DNA of 64,000 bases from Zoroaster sp. YZ-2022 (Eukaryota; Echinodermata; Asteroidea; Forcipulatida; Zoroasteridae), in the NCBI GenBank assembly GCA_029582265.1, contig CM055823.1, positions 27,516,569 to 27,580,568 of the forward strand, given 5' to 3'. Of this stretch, positions 1 to 11,799 are shown in pieces; position 1 is the stretch's first letter; each line of letters begins with the position of its first letter. Below the pieces are notes generated by a model. It was not told the origin of the DNA. It searched no databases and was given only the letters and a program-made list of their open reading frames with translations. Both the position numbers and the translations under genes were made by a program.

Positions 1-656
1 TGTTAAAATTAAACACTGAGTTAAGTGTTAAAAATCCTATTAACTTTAGCCAGACTGCGACGACAGTTTTAAAAAAAGGCAGGCCTGCATTAAATGTTCT
101 CGATTCTTGATTTTCATATGGGGCAAATGAAAAAATGGAAGCATTTTTGTGAACAATGCCTAATGATGTACCCTTTTTTGCGTTGTGCGTAACCTTTTTG
201 CGCGTACGACTTTTCTTCCGAGCCTAGAGCCGTTTAGGCAACTCGCTAAAAGGCGAAACTGGAACCACAATAAAGAGAAGACAACATCAAAGGATCTCTC
301 CTCCTCATCTTGAGTTAAATTTCCCCAGGGACTGAAAAGGGGCGATAAGCTTCACATCCCGAAAGAACAACTTTCTCAGTGAGTTCCCTCTTGACAGTTC
401 CATCCTTATAATGGTGGACCACCTCCAGTAGGCGGGGATCACTCCTCCTATTTTTATATGCACCTCCTTAAAACCTTTTCTTACATTTGACTGGTGAACG
501 ATTAAAAGGGATTAGAAAAAAAAAATGATCGGATGATGAAGCTTCAGGTTGTCGATAGCCAGTCATTGGCACGTGGCTTACCTACATGCACATTACCTTC
601 ATAGCATTATAAATATTATACAATGGAAGTGAAGAGAGTCCTTTATGATTATGCAG
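1..656. other. Non-genic stretch, nothing recognised
   Basis: No coding segment, RNA gene or clear repeat structure is visible. The short open frames have no family features and stop quickly. Confidence 0.4.
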
Positions 657-890
657 ACTAATAAACTTTAGACTAATCCGATGATCACTGTTTTCCGCTA
701 TTACTGCGGTGATACCACACAACACGAGCTCGTCACACGCATTCGTAAATACGCAGTATGCTAGCATTTCGTCAAATAGAGAGCTCAGATTGGTTGAAGA
801 AGCACTGGACGCTTGACGAACGCTTGACGCAGAATGTAGTTACCACCGCAGTTATGGCGGCGCCCAGTGAACCAGTCAACTGATTAGTCA
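657..890 (-). mobile_element. Palindromic MITE, family A copy 1
   Basis: Ends carry an inverted motif GACTAATC, and the body includes inverted segments with 'ACCGCAGTTATGGCG' and 'CGCTATTACTGCGGT'. The same sequence occurs in reverse orientation at about 40190-40425. No coding capacity is seen. Two diverged, oppositely oriented copies with matching ends support a non-autonomous DNA transposon. Confidence 0.6.
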
Positions 891-1935
891 TTAAAAATAG
901 GGGCGGATCCATGGTATCGAAAAAGGGGGGACACAGCAAAACGACGGCACACTGCCAGCAGAGTGGGAGGTAACCGATCATAAAATATACGCTTAATCGA
1001 TTAACTGAACCGAATTTTAAAACCATAACATTTGAAGAGGTAGGAAAAAAGGATCAGATGTTATTCACTATATATATCTGGTAAATCTTGTGGATTGATT
1101 GAAGAGATGTTGATATATTTTGTATGGGGTTATTGCACAAAAAAGGTAGCATAAATTTTCTAAAAGTAGTTTTCGGATAACCGAACCGTAAAAAGTAACT
1201 AAGTAACCGTATAAACATTCGGTTAACCGAGTACCGTTTAATCGTTGCAACACAAGTTTGATAATGGGTCATGAAAGCATTATGTATACATAATTTTTCA
1301 CATTGACAAATCGCCCCCCGGCCGACTGCTAGTTCAAAAGCATTCTTGTGCGTTCATATAATAACAAAAACAATATAGTTATTGCAATTGCAGTCAAATC
1401 AAGCAGCCAAAACAACAAGACCTAAATACCTGTTGGCTAATCACGCGTCTGAACCAACACATGCGTGCAAACAAACATTCGTTGCCAAGGCAATTCTCAT
1501 AATATGAGGACAGGGGCAGGGCGAGGAGCACGATCTTAGGGAAAGGGTTTCAAAATTAATTCGTTTACCGGTTTCAAATTCTCAGTTTTCTCCGTTAACG
1601 ACGTAATCCCATAAGATTTCCCACATCTATTGCGGCATGGCAAAGAAGACAGCCTGTAGCACAGTAAACGAAAACAACGTGTCATAGGCTAGATGCATTT
1701 TTCGAATGTTACAGACTAGACATCATTTTCATTGCTCAATTGAAATCGTGTTCCCAATTTTCTCGAAAAATGATTGTTCTGTGACGGAGAAAACAAACTT
1801 TCGAGCTGTTGACTGAATTCTAAAAGTTCAAAAGGTCGCTCTTCGACAGTTTCGTTTTCGCGTGCAGACTTGTGCATCCTAAGTCCTATACTGCGTGAGG
1901 TACTTTAGGTTTTGAAGATGAATTGGCATGCTACG
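891..1935. other. Non-genic stretch, nothing recognised
   Basis: AT-rich sequence without supported genes. Short open frames near 1054-1272 on the minus strand overlap in two frames and look random. Confidence 0.4.
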
Positions 1936-1939
1936 TGCC

Positions 1940-2238
1940 ACCCCTCCTACTATTGCTGCACTTTAGTGGAAAGTTGCTACAGAGGTCAAAACCAGTCAAC
2001 TGCCTGTTTTGACTGTTGACCCAAATGTGCACACAGGGGGCATTTTTGACTGGTTTTTACTGTCATTTTGAACACCCTGAACAATACTAGACAATGCTTT
2101 TACCAGCCAAAACGGTCAACTCATTTTGACCTGTAAATGTGTGAACAGTATTCGACTTTTAAGCGCACTAGATATACCTTGGGAAGTATATCAACATTTT
2201 GACTGATTTTGACCTTTGTAGTAGTATAGGAGGGTTAA
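1940..2238 (+). mobile_element. MITE, family B copy 1
   Basis: Ends form an imperfect terminal inverted repeat: 'CCTCCTACTA' near 1946 and 'TAGTATAGGAGG' near 2222. The interior has repeated TTTTGAC/GTCAAAA motifs. A clear reverse-orientation copy lies at 26816-27110. Confidence 0.6.
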
Positions 2239-2265
2239 ATTAATCTACGAATAGCCTATGCCCGC

Positions 2266-2455
2266 ATTTAAATTAAATTAAATTAAATTAAATTAAATTA
2301 AATTAAATTAAATTAAATTAAATTAAATTAATTATAAATAAATAAATAAATAATGCATAAATAAATATAAAATTTATTAATATAAATATAAATAAATAAA
2401 AAATAAACAAATCTAATAAATAATTATAATATAAATAATTATAATATAAATCCTA
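2266..2455. repeat. AT-only low-complexity tract with (AAATT)n
   Basis: About thirteen tandem AAATT units are followed by interrupted AATA/TAAA repeats. Sequence is nearly all A and T until about 2455. Confidence 0.9.
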
Positions 2456-2459
2456 CGCA

Positions 2460-3214
2460 ACTGTTTTTAGAGCCGCATCCTATATCCGCAAACGATGACG
2501 CTCTATCGTGACATAAATTCTCTCAATGTATACATTGAAACTTTAATCACAGAGACCATTATGCATGCATGAAGCTTGTAGGAGATAAAAGATTATAGTG
2601 GCACGAGAATCTTCGGCTCCTTTGAAACCACTTACTCCATGTTTCGGTCCCCCTAGTCCAATTAGAAATACATCCCTTGTGGTATCGCATTATATTCCAA
2701 AACGACAAGCTATACGACAAGCTATAACTTGTAAGAAAACTAATTATGCTAGTCAAGGCACACGATCTAAACAGTATCAAAACAAACTATAGGCTATATT
2801 AGATCATAAGTATACCATAAGAGAGCCTTGCTGTTAGATATGAATATCCTTCCATCCACAGCAACCAAATCGTATACGAACAATGACGACAAACCATTAT
2901 TCCACGCCGGGTTATGGGACACATCCAAACAAACACGTAACCTTTCTCAGAATTCAGTCTAAGCTTACAGGCTACACTCTCAACGACCATAGAACCCAAC
3001 GGTTCTGGGCACAATTTCATAAAACTGTTAAGTAAAAAAAATACTGCTTAGCAAATTTGTTCCGCTATGCAACGTTTTGACGAGAACCTGCCATAAGCAA
3101 TATAAATATTACTTTACAGTTTACCAAATTTACACAAATATTATCATGTATTACCCAATACTCGCCCACACAAAAGGAAAAATAAAAGTTGATAAAATGA
3201 ACACAAGCACTACA
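2460..3214. other. Non-genic stretch
   Basis: No supported gene. A segment near 3010-3110 ('CAATTTCATAAAACTG', 'TGCTTAGCAAATTTG') is related to 3420-3600, so it is probably a decayed member of the same small repeat family. Confidence 0.35.
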
Positions 3215-3418
3215 TACACTGTAAAAACGTTGGGCAACATGGGGTTGAGTAAGGTTATTTCTCTCAGAATTGGTCAGTATTTACCACAACTGTTCACATA
3301 TTTTGGCAAAAAATTATCCAACATTGGGCAATGGTAAACCAACTGTGTAACCTGTTGATATGTTGACCAGTGTTGGGCAACATATCAACCGTGTTTGCCC
3401 AATATTTCTTACAGTGTA
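3215..3418. mobile_element. MITE with ACACTGTAAAAA-type ends
   Basis: The left end reads TACACTGTAAAAACGTTGGG. The right end reads as its inverse, ending in TTCTTACAGTGTA. Subterminal TTGGGCAACAT blocks recur. No coding capacity is seen. The same end motif is used by the element at 16312-16829. Confidence 0.65.
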
Positions 3419-3419
3419 T

Positions 3420-3602
3420 AAGGGTCCAATTTCATAGAGCGGCCAAGCAAATAATATTGCTTAGGAAATATTTCTGCTATAAGCAATATTTAGATGAAAA
3501 CCTATTGAAGCAATATACATTACATGACAATCCGGCTGGTAAACATAACTTTGCTGCGCTCAGCAAATTTGTGTGATAAGCAGCTCTATAAAATGGCCGC
3601 AG
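3420..3602. repeat. Short palindromic repeat
   Basis: Ends 'CAATTTCATAGAGCGGCC' and 'GCTCTATAAAATGGCCGC' are roughly inverted, with several AGCAATATT words between them. A decayed relative is seen near 3010-3110. Probably a MITE. Confidence 0.4.
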
Positions 3603-4580
3603 TATGATTCAAAGAGAGTAATTATACGGGTACTACTACTATACTCGTAGAAACAGTTTTGCTGGCATTTCTAATGTCAATGACAATGACATTCCTTTGA
3701 CAATCAGAGGCCTATAAATTTGGTTCGCACGTTTTGAAGAAAATTGGGAACATTACTGTCCAATTGGTCACGGTAATCAGACAACAGAGCTCTTTTCCAA
3801 GGAGGTTAGCACTATTTCCGTTGATGTGTTTCATTTATGTCTGAGAATGCGATAATGGGCACAGAAATAACAAATTTACCATTTGAATCAAATTCAGTTA
3901 AATTCAGAAAGAACCACCTCATAGGCAGATTTGTTTTTCTCAGAATACAGGAACTTAAACTTAAACCGAGCACTCCGCAAATCTGATTTGGGGGGGGGGG
4001 GGTGAACCATTAGAGCATTAGAGGGTGAACCAATACCGTATCTACGAGCTTGACGAAAGTCTACACGTATTGTGGGGAATAAAAGAGACATCGTGTCACG
4101 CTTATAAACGCACTTGCGAGTGATATTTACACAGAAATTGTAAAGAGCTTCTGTTTGGATGAAGAAATGTCGGTTGGTAAACATTCCCTTAAGGCAATAT
4201 ACCTTGAAGCGATAGTCGGGCGCTCAGGCGTTATAACACCATTATAATGTGGATTTTGAATGACATAAGAGGGGAAAATTCCAATGTCATGGGAAATGAT
4301 CCCACAGATACTAGCGTAGTTATGGGGGCCTGGATCACGTACACCCCTCGCCCCCACCACCACCATCACCACAACCAATGTACCACCAATGTTCCAATGA
4401 GCAAGTCTATGAAAGAAAGAAAATAACGCTCGTGTTTCAAATCGACTGATGAGTTTCAAGATGATATATTGTTCATGACAATAATACTTGGTCATAGTTT
4501 ACGGCGACGTTTCAATACATATCGTACATCATTGGTCGGTGAAGCACTTTACCACTTACAACAACACAGCTGAAAACTAA
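3603..4580. other. Non-genic stretch with a G run
   Basis: A run of ten Gs lies near 3991. The minus-strand open frame at 4127-4495 has low-complexity valine/methionine from a CCACCACCATCACC stretch and no family signature. No gene is supported. Confidence 0.35.
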
Positions 4581-4582
4581 AC

Positions 4583-4842
4583 CCAAGTTGCATTGGCGGA
4601 TCCAGGGGGGGGGGCTAAGGGTGCTGTAGCCCCCCCCCCCCTAAATCGTAAAAAAAAATTGAATTTAAAAAAAGAGAAAAAGAGAGAGGGGGGGAGGGGA
4701 GGGGAGAACGCACTCCCATTCCCCCTCACTGTGCTTTGTTTTTCTCTCCCTTTGATTATTTCATTGTAATTTTTGTAGTACTGAAAAATAATTGTTTTTG
4801 ATTCTCAACCCCCCCTAAAAATGTTCTGGATCCGCCCATGAG
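4583..4842 (-). mobile_element. G/C-run MITE, family C copy 1
   Basis: Terminal inverted repeats carry GGCGGATCCAG and its inverse GGATCCGCC, each next to a homopolymer G or C run. The interior has an AGAGAGAGG tract. A reverse-orientation copy is at 41005-41280. Confidence 0.65.
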
Positions 4843-4999
4843 TTGCCCGTAAAGATGGCGTCTATAAGGAACTATATATATTTTGTATGCGGAAAGTGGC
4901 CCTTATACACGTACGTCAATCAAGCTAAACTCAACTTCCAACGTCAAGATACTGTAGAGATACCAGTTGAGATGACAGGGCGTGTTTTCAATCCGTGTA

Positions 5000-5490
5000 T
5001 TAACCCTAACTCCCTAGGCCCATTTGCTTACACATAACCTGAATCTTTCCTAACTCCCTAGGCCCATTTGCTTACACATAACCTGAATCCTTCCTAACTC
5101 CCTAGGCCCATTTGCTTACACATAACCTGAATCTTTCCTAACTCCCTAGGCCCATTTGCTTACACATAACCTGAATCCTCCAAAATCCTTCAATAGTAAA
5201 GCAAGCACATGACATGTATGCACACACGTGTTTCTAATCTGTGATACATGTACATGGCCAGGGACCCTCCCTGCATGCATGGAGCAATAAACAGTGTCCA
5301 CTGACCCAAGCACTGACCTTGCAATCACTACAATAAACATGGATGTACATGTACACTGTACCATGGAAAGGCAAATAACCTCAATCCTCCAAAATCCTTC
5401 ACTTTAGCAAAGAGCATGTAGCATGTAAACTCAATCCTTCAAAATCCCTCACTTTAGCAAAGAGGAATTTGGAGGATTTGGGAAGGTTCG
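5000..5490 (+). mobile_element. MITE-like repeat, family D copy 1, with internal tandem repeat
   Basis: Ends resemble TTAACCCTAAC and its inverse GGTTAAAGG. Subterminal CCTCCAAAATCC/GGAGGATT words form an inverted repeat. The middle holds the block around GGGACCCTCCCTGCATGC. Reverse-oriented copies are at 24955-25287 and 33215-33550, and a diverged one is at 42172-42452. Confidence 0.6.
5008..5177. repeat. 42-bp tandem repeat, four copies
   Basis: The unit contains CCCTAGGCCCATTTGCTTAC followed by ACATAACCTGAATC. Four nearly identical copies lie at the left end of the family D element. Copy 2 of the family (25200-25287) has about two units, so the number varies between copies. Confidence 0.85.
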
Positions 5491-5544
5491 GGTTAAAGGA
5501 GACTTTAATGAAGCGAAATAGTTATTCGCAGTTGTCTAAAGAGT

Positions 5545-5763
5545 TTGAATCCGGGCAGTGGATCGTACACAACTGTCTTGATGGGTGATGACAGTATGAA
5601 AACATTGGGAATATTCAGAGACAAGGATTTTACTTGGAAGCAACACAGCTTAGAGAGAGTAAATCAGAAACCCAAAGAGCCTGAAGGACTGGTAGAAAAC
5701 ACATTTTTTGGTAACTACCCGGTTACAAAATGGACTAATCTCCTGGGAGATTGTTCTGTGTGA
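5545..5763 (+). pseudogene. Degenerate reverse-transcriptase-like fragment
   Basis: The 72-residue open frame contains LGIFRDKDFTWKQH, which resembles the thumb region of non-LTR retrotransposon polymerases ('LGV.iDkdLtWk.H'). It breaks down downstream and has no partner exons. This is a resemblance only; a decayed LINE remnant is the simplest reading. Confidence 0.35.
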
Positions 5764-5869
5764 GGGGCTTTCATTCTGAAGAAACTTACATTTTAAATGT
5801 TTACATGTTTAAATCGATAGCCGCTGTGTGGCGATCGTTAGTGTGCAATGATATTCGCCTTAATCACGA

Positions 5870-6119
<250 letters not shown>

Positions 6120-6171
6120 CACAGCATTTGTAAGGCATTCAAAGGCACCGGTCTAAATGGGGAAAAAATTC

Positions 6172-6378
6172 TCAAATAGATGTAAAAGCAAGTGTAAACA
6201 GATATGTTTTGAGTCGCTGCTGAAAGAGAGAGATATTTTGTGTTTCCCTGAGGTCTTCTGGTAGGGAGTTCCACAGCCTAGGTGCGATACAGGAAAATGC
6301 CCTGTCCCCGTAACTGGCTAAGCGAGTCTGGGGATCAAAGAGCATGTTATTGGTAGACCTTAAGCCTGGTCTGATAGT
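6172..6378 (-). pseudogene. LINE (L2/CR1-like) polymerase C-terminal fragment
   Basis: The minus strand reads through LASYGDRAFSCIAPRLWNSL, then LPEDLRE and FQQRLKTYLF, to a TGA at 6174-6172. SYGDRAF...LWNSLP...F...LKTYLF is the typical end of ORF2 in L2/CR1/jockey-group non-LTR retrotransposons. About 50 bp later the strand enters (ATT)n at 6119. The copy is truncated at its 5' side, as is usual for LINE insertions. It is too short to appear as a long open frame. Confidence 0.8.
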
Positions 6379-6556
6379 GAGTATTTAAAATACGAAAGTG
6401 ATGCTGTAATTCTCACAACCACACTCTGTAGCTTACATGCTGCATGCACCAGCGAGAAGGCCCAATAATCTGATAGTTCCAAAGAAAAGTTCATTCCTGA
6501 CATAAGGAATAAATAAATGGATGTAGCTATATTTTCATTAATTTGGTTAAAGTTCA

Positions 6557-6991
6557 ATGGCATTTGAAAGGGAGGTTACTCCCTGCAAACAGACAAGTAG
6601 TCAGGTTACTATAAAACTGCAAAAATTACAAAACAAAAGCGCCCGTATGATAACTAATGCACACTGGAGTGTCCCTAGCAGTGTTAATTTAGATGAGCTA
6701 AAGTGGGCCCCACTCGAGGAAAAAAGACGTAAACATGATGCAATTATGATGTTTAAAATTGTAAACAATCTTGCGCCAATGTACTTAAAAAATAAATTTA
6801 AGTACACTAATACTGGTTATGACCTCAGACGAAGCAGCCTTTCATTGTCTACTCCAATGCCCAAAACAGATTCCCTTAAACGGAGCTTCTGTTACAGAGG
6901 TGCCATGACGTGGAATTCGCTGAATCACGACATACAGACTGCAAACAGCGTTAACCGCTTCAAATGCAAGCTGAAGGCCAGAAATGTTTAA
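6557..6991 (+). pseudogene. LINE ORF2 C-terminal fragment
   Basis: A 144-residue frame contains LQKLQNKSARMIT near residues 21-33, LDELKWAPLEEKR, HDAIMMFKIVNNLAPMYL and, near the end, YRGAMTWNSLNHDIQ. This is the conserved region after the polymerase domain in CR1/jockey-group LINEs. The catalytic domains are missing, so the copy is 5'-truncated. Downstream AT-rich sequence to about 7410 ends in TAAA/AAAT repeats and looks like the 3' UTR and tail. It differs from the neighbouring minus-strand fragment and is probably another LINE family. Confidence 0.75.
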
Positions 6992-7412
6992 TGTTTTACG
7001 AGACTGCGTTGCCTCATGTGTTTTTACCCATTAGGTTTACCTTGTATATAATCCTTATAATCTCACAATTTATTTGTTTCTAAAAATGTTTACATCGTTT
7101 TACTTCAAGTTGTTGTATATTTCTACTTTTTCGTATGGTTTCATTCATTTTAAATTTACCTTTATATAGGGGCCTATAATCCTTATCATCTCACTTGTTT
7201 TACTCTTACTTTTAAGCAGGCCTATATTTGTTACTTTCGTATTCTTTTTTTCATTCTTGTTGTTGCTCTTTAAAATACTTTTTATTATCTATATTGTATA
7301 ATTTATGTTTACAAGGTTTTAATCACGGCCCCTTGAAAAACAACCCCTGGCTGAATGGGCTTACCGTGTATAAATAAGAGTAAATAAATAAATAATAAAT
7401 AAATATAATAAG
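6992..7412 (+). mobile_element. 3' untranslated region and tail of the LINE fragment
   Basis: T-rich sequence follows the stop at 6989-6991 and ends in GTGTATAAATAAGAG and (TAAA)n near 7365-7412, a common LINE terminus. The boundary is approximate. Confidence 0.45.
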
Positions 7413-7624
7413 CATGTACATGTACATGTCTCTTGTATTCAGGGAATAAGACATAAAATGGCTAACTCATGAATAAGGTGAATATGCCTAGATTTTAAGT
7501 CGAAAACTGAATAAGATTTTAGCTAATTCAGGTCAGTATATACACAATTCTTGATCTTCATGTAAATGATTAAATTTTACCAAGACACAGTATATTCCGG
7601 CTTAAAAACCAATGGTTACTATGG

Positions 7625-7945
7625 TAAATCGTCCCTAGTAATTTGCCATAGTGACCAATCCGACTTTTTTCAAAGTTTTCCCGCCCATTAGTACATTCAG
7701 GAAGAGACCTACCATTGTATCTAATCCACATGCAATGTATTCCTTATAGTACATTCAGGAAGAGACCTACCATTGTATCTAATCCACATGCATGTATTCC
7801 TTATAGTTTTGGAGATAGAGCATGCATTCAAATGACGAATGCTCTAACTGGCTATTTTTGTAATTTGGCAAAGTGACCAATACCGCATTGGTCACAATGC
7901 CAACTTAATTCGGGATTGGTCACTATGGCAAATTAGGGACGAAAT
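7625..7945. mobile_element. Foldback MITE with tandem duplication
   Basis: Left-end words TCGTCCCTAG and TTTGCCATAGTGACCAAT recur inverted at the right end as ATTGGTCACTATGGCAAAT and TAGGGACGA. Inside, a 58-60 bp block starting AGTACATTCAGGAAGAGACC is duplicated in tandem at 7688-7806. Confidence 0.6.
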
Positions 7946-8940
7946 ATGCATTGTGTGGGTTGATATTTCATGCGGACAGAGACACCAACATAAGGAAAAG
8001 GACATCAGGCATATCTGAGAAAATTATACGACACTTATTCGCAGGTTGGGAACAAAAAAAACCTGTTCCGTCCATGGACTGACGAAAAACTGTTAATACT
8101 GAATTGAGGGAGGGAGCTAGGGGTGTGTTTTGTAAAATGTGACCCACTCCATTGAAAAGAGGAATGTTCCCAACCCACGTTTTCGTGTAGTGGGCTTTCA
8201 AAGTTCACAAAACGTGCATGACTGCATTATTACATTATCAATTGATCACATCCTAACATATCTCAAAATGTGAAATTTTGGGGGACAGTCCTCATTTCGA
8301 TGAAGCGAGTCACAAATAGTCACTCTCAGTACAACCTTGACATTGTTGACATTTGTGGATGACACCCTTGGCAAAACCCCCAAAGTGTGGGTAACAATAG
8401 CACACATCCTGACATTGACAAATTGACGACACCGTCTTTTTGTTTGTGAACAAATTTTATTTGCTTTATACCTGTACTAACACTACAGCCATATTGTTCG
8501 TTATGTCAAAGCATGGATTCGTGCAGAATAGCGTTTCCGTGCAGTCACCATGGCAACACCCCCACCGCGGGTCAGAAAGGATCACGGTATAATTCAATGA
8601 GGTCAATCAAACCAGGATTATACGACATTTCATTTTTCTGCTATTTTGTTCAAATCGCTGCGCTATATGGTCGTTGGCACGTGCAGGTTATACATGCTAA
8701 CCCATTAATCTTGTTATTATGTGATTGTATAGGAGAATGCAAGTGCAAATATTGAATAAACTATTGACTGTTCCTTTATTTATTGACATCCTCTATACTA
8801 TTTACAATTTGAATGCATGTAATGAAGACTTTAATTATTTTTCCCTACAAATAAATAAAACTGGTGTTAATAGTTTGCGCCAATCAATTAGTGTTGTCTC
8901 ACATGGGGGATGAGGTGAATTACCTGAACGCTTATTGGTG
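7946..8940. other. Non-genic stretch, nothing recognised
   Basis: No supported coding segment or repeat. Short frames near 7968-8201 and 8513-8913 lack family features. Confidence 0.4.
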
Positions 8941-9161
8941 TTTAAAGGTGTAGTATCGTCACAATCGTCGACAGAACATGGAATCGATGTCCTAGTTTAA
9001 GATTAACACATGCAGTGACCGAAAAATTACTAGCTCATTTATGCAGCAGCAACGGTTACATGATTTTATCATGTGGGGGTATTATGGAGGTCATTGAGTT
9101 TATCTAAAACTAGCATTCCAATTCCATGCCCTGTTGATCGTGACAAAACTGTCCATTTAAA
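8941..9161 (+). mobile_element. TTAA-flanked palindromic MITE, family E copy 1
   Basis: Ends run TTTAAAGG...AGTATCGTCACAATCG and, inverted, GATCGTGACAAAACTGTCC...TTTAAA. The near-palindromic interior carries CATGGAATCGATGTCCTAGT and ACTAGCATTCCAATTCCATG. Other copies are at 25361-25952, 32786-33008, 41368-41582, 46806-46920 and 53387-53611. TTAA at the ends suggests piggyBac-type target choice; this is inference. Confidence 0.75.
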
Positions 9162-9184
9162 GGGTACGAAATTTGGTTTAAATA

Positions 9185-9455
9185 AATCTGGAAGAAGGTC
9201 GTAAGGCTCTACGACCTTCTTTCAGACAAAGTACAACTTTTTGTCTCAGCAGAAGGTCGTAAGCAATAAAATGGCTCCTTTGAAAAAAAAATAGGGCATA
9301 ACTGTTATATATTTGTTGCTAGAATTTGCTAGTATTTGTTACTCCCAAGTTAACTTTCCTACAATGACTTATAAATGGCAGAAAAACGACCAAACTTTCA
9401 CGCTCAGTTTTCTTGAAACACAATTTTGCACATTAATTGCTTACGACCTTTTGCC
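9185..9455. repeat. Hairpin-rich repeat with AAGGTCGTAAG motifs
   Basis: GAAGGTCGTAAG and inverse CTACGACCTTC form a tight hairpin at 9195-9222. A second AGAAGGTCGTAAGC at 9250 is inverted at 9439-9453 (GCTTACGACCTTTTGC). Probably a small foldback element. Confidence 0.5.
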
Positions 9456-9889
9456 GGTCACACTTTCGTTATGTCCTTCCGGGCGCACGACGTAATAATC
9501 TCATGGCCATTGTCAAATAAACCGTATCTGACACAAACACACATCAAGGCCCATACACAATAAAGGCAAAACATACAACGCTCGGAAAATTGCCTTCACA
9601 ATAATGACAGTTTGTGAAAAAGTGTTTACAAATTTGGGACACTTTGGCCTTGCCCGCTGAGAATGTCTCAGACATTGCAATGTCTGAACTTGGGCAACTT
9701 TGAATCAGTGTGAGCAGGAGAAGATTCAGGATGACGAAAAGGGGGAGGAGCCACAGGTCAAAAAATGGGGGAGAACATGTGATATTGTACATGCATGTTA
9801 TTTTGTTCGTTTGTTTGTTTGTTTGTTTGTTTGTTTTATTTCCATTCGTACACAATAATTTACACACAGATAATATAAAGCATTACAAA

Positions 9890-10068
9890 ACTAAGACCTG
9901 GTACCTTGAGCAAGGTACTTAACCATAATTGCTTCGTCCTTCGGATGGGACGTAAAGCCGTAGGTCCCGTGTGTTGTGTAATGCACGTAAAAAAGAATGC
10001 GCCTTGAGCACCACTTAGTTGGTGGATACGTGCGCTATATAAGTCCACATATTATTATTATTATTATA
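9890..10068 (+). mobile_element. SINE copy 1 (variant subfamily)
   Basis: It shares with the other SINEs the segment CTTAACCATAATTGCTTC and the tail CGCCTTGAGCACC...GATACGTGCGCTATATAAG followed by (ATT)n. Its centre differs, with GTCCTTCGGATGGGACGTAA. The tRNA-related 5' half is missing. The same alternative centre is present in copy 5 at 28120-28288. Confidence 0.75.
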
Positions 10069-10106
10069 AACTCAAAAGAGAAACAAAAAGAGACAAAGTA
10101 AGTAGT

Positions 10107-10355
10107 ATGAATGTGGGTGCTACTGTTATCCAGAGAAGGACAAGCCGGCCTTCTGTACATATTGGGATCACCCAATACTGCCCATACATGGGAAATACCC
10201 TTTACCCATCAGAGGAAATTAATTTTAAAAAGACGGCTTACCTTATAATAAGAATACTGAAGGACAATTCTTATCCAAATGAAGTCACTAATCGTCTCAG
10301 AAATACTTGTCCAATGAAGAAACCTGTTGATGGAGACCAGGAAGGTTATGAGTGA
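10107..10355 (+). other. Open frame of unknown nature
   Basis: An 82-residue frame includes KKTAYLIIRILKDNSYPNEV, which vaguely recalls text seen in Penelope-type reverse transcriptases. No catalytic motif is visible, and no splice-compatible neighbours were found. More likely a repeat remnant than a gene. Confidence 0.15.
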
Positions 10356-10359
10356 GTTC

Positions 10360-11345
10360 TTAAGTTGATGCTGCGGTTTGTCTACAATTTGCTAGCCTGG
10401 CACGGCCACGGCGATCGTGGACCTAGTCAGAGAAAGACCCACAAACAATACGTTACGCTCCATGGTCGCTCGCTCGGTCGCTATTCACTCGATGGTTTGG
10501 ACTCAACTCAGCTTTCCGTGTTCCAGATTTCCTCATTAATAGCTCACTGATTTAGCGCCGAATTTGCTCAACAAACAACCGTCATTTAGTGGGAGCGGGG
10601 GGGGGGGGGGTGGCTGTATTGGTCGCTGACAATGCAACAACACAAGTACACACAATACAGGAAGAGTTTCTCCCCGGGCTGTGAACATTCGTCTTAACAC
10701 GCCGCTGTGTAGCGAACTCAATGTGAAAGTATATTATCATCTGTGGTATTGAGGACCATGCACGACCCAACAACCGATCGATCACGTGCTCTGACGCAAG
10801 CTGGCAACTCACCGAGCGGTTCGCTGGAGGGTTAAAACCATTCTCTTTTATTGCATGGCTTGGTAAATGTTGTTCGGCAATTTGCCAAAATTGGAAGTAT
10901 TAATACAAGGAGATATACTTGGTATGAAGGCGGCATTTCACAAATAATTATATTTCAGTGCTTCCTCTTAGTAAAAGTAAAAATTAACACAAAAAAAAAT
11001 TCTATCAACAGACAAAAAGTGCTTGATTAATGTCCCTCTTTGGGCAGAAATTTGGGCAGATTGTCAATGAATTGTTTTAACTACTGGGCACTCGTTGTTA
11101 TGCAATTTGATTTTTGTTTCATTTTTTTTTGTATTATTATTTTTTTTCTTTTGGCAACAATATATGAGAAAAGTAAATAGGCCTATTAGTAACAGCCGGG
11201 ATGAATCCAGGGGAGGTGAGGACAAAGAGGGTTTTACCCATTTTTAAATACTTGTTATACCATACGTGTATTTGTTTATATGGTGTAAACCAAGGACTTC
11301 TAACAACAAGGAAACAATCGGTCCTCAGTTGAGTGGTTATTGTTT
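10360..11345. other. Non-genic stretch
   Basis: It contains a G run near 10600 and T-rich stretches near 11110-11150. No supported gene or repeat family member. Confidence 0.35.
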
Positions 11346-11349
11346 GAAA

Positions 11350-11790
11350 ATGTCATCGGTTGAAAAACATGTACAAATCAAATGGGAGACGCCTAAAAAA
11401 AAGTACAAGTCCACTGGAACGAAGAGAACAAAAGACAAAACAATAGGAGGTCCTCGGTTTACACCAGAAACAAACGGGTTAGTGTGTGTGTGCCCCGTTT
11501 TGGGTAGTATATGCCCCTCAAATTGTTACTGAGTTTCCCCTTCCTTTTATTGTAGCTTGGATCCACCACTGGTCAGTTTGAATTTATTTCTGATCAGTCT
11601 GCTGCCACCTAGCGTCCAAAAGGTCTCCCACTCAGGGTCTCATCTTGCCACCCGTCCTGTCCTCCGTCGGATCCTGCCTAAAAATAAGTTTGGACGAGTT
11701 AGTACCACTTGGACCATCCTTTGCATTTACTCCACATACAATTGGGTCAAACGCCTAGGGGAGATACAATGCAATTTGTGTGTACAATGA
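11350..11790 (+). CDS. Possible two-exon small gene, unrecognised
   Basis: An ATG at 11350 opens a lysine-rich segment (WETPKKKYKSTGTKRTKDK) ending at a plausible donor (CGG|GTTAGT, about 11477-11479). After the T-rich stretch, a TTTTATTGTAG acceptor at about 11555 restores phase and reads LDPPLVSLNLFLISLLPP to a stop at 11788-11790. The phase match and splice signals are the only support. The second part reads like non-coding sequence, and no family is recognised. It could equally be a chance arrangement or a repeat remnant. Confidence 0.2.
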
Positions 11791-11799
11791 TTACAGTTA

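Noticed and set aside
4127..4495. 122-residue minus-strand open frame
   Set aside because: No family features, a low-complexity centre, no fitting splice partners and no similar copy in the window.
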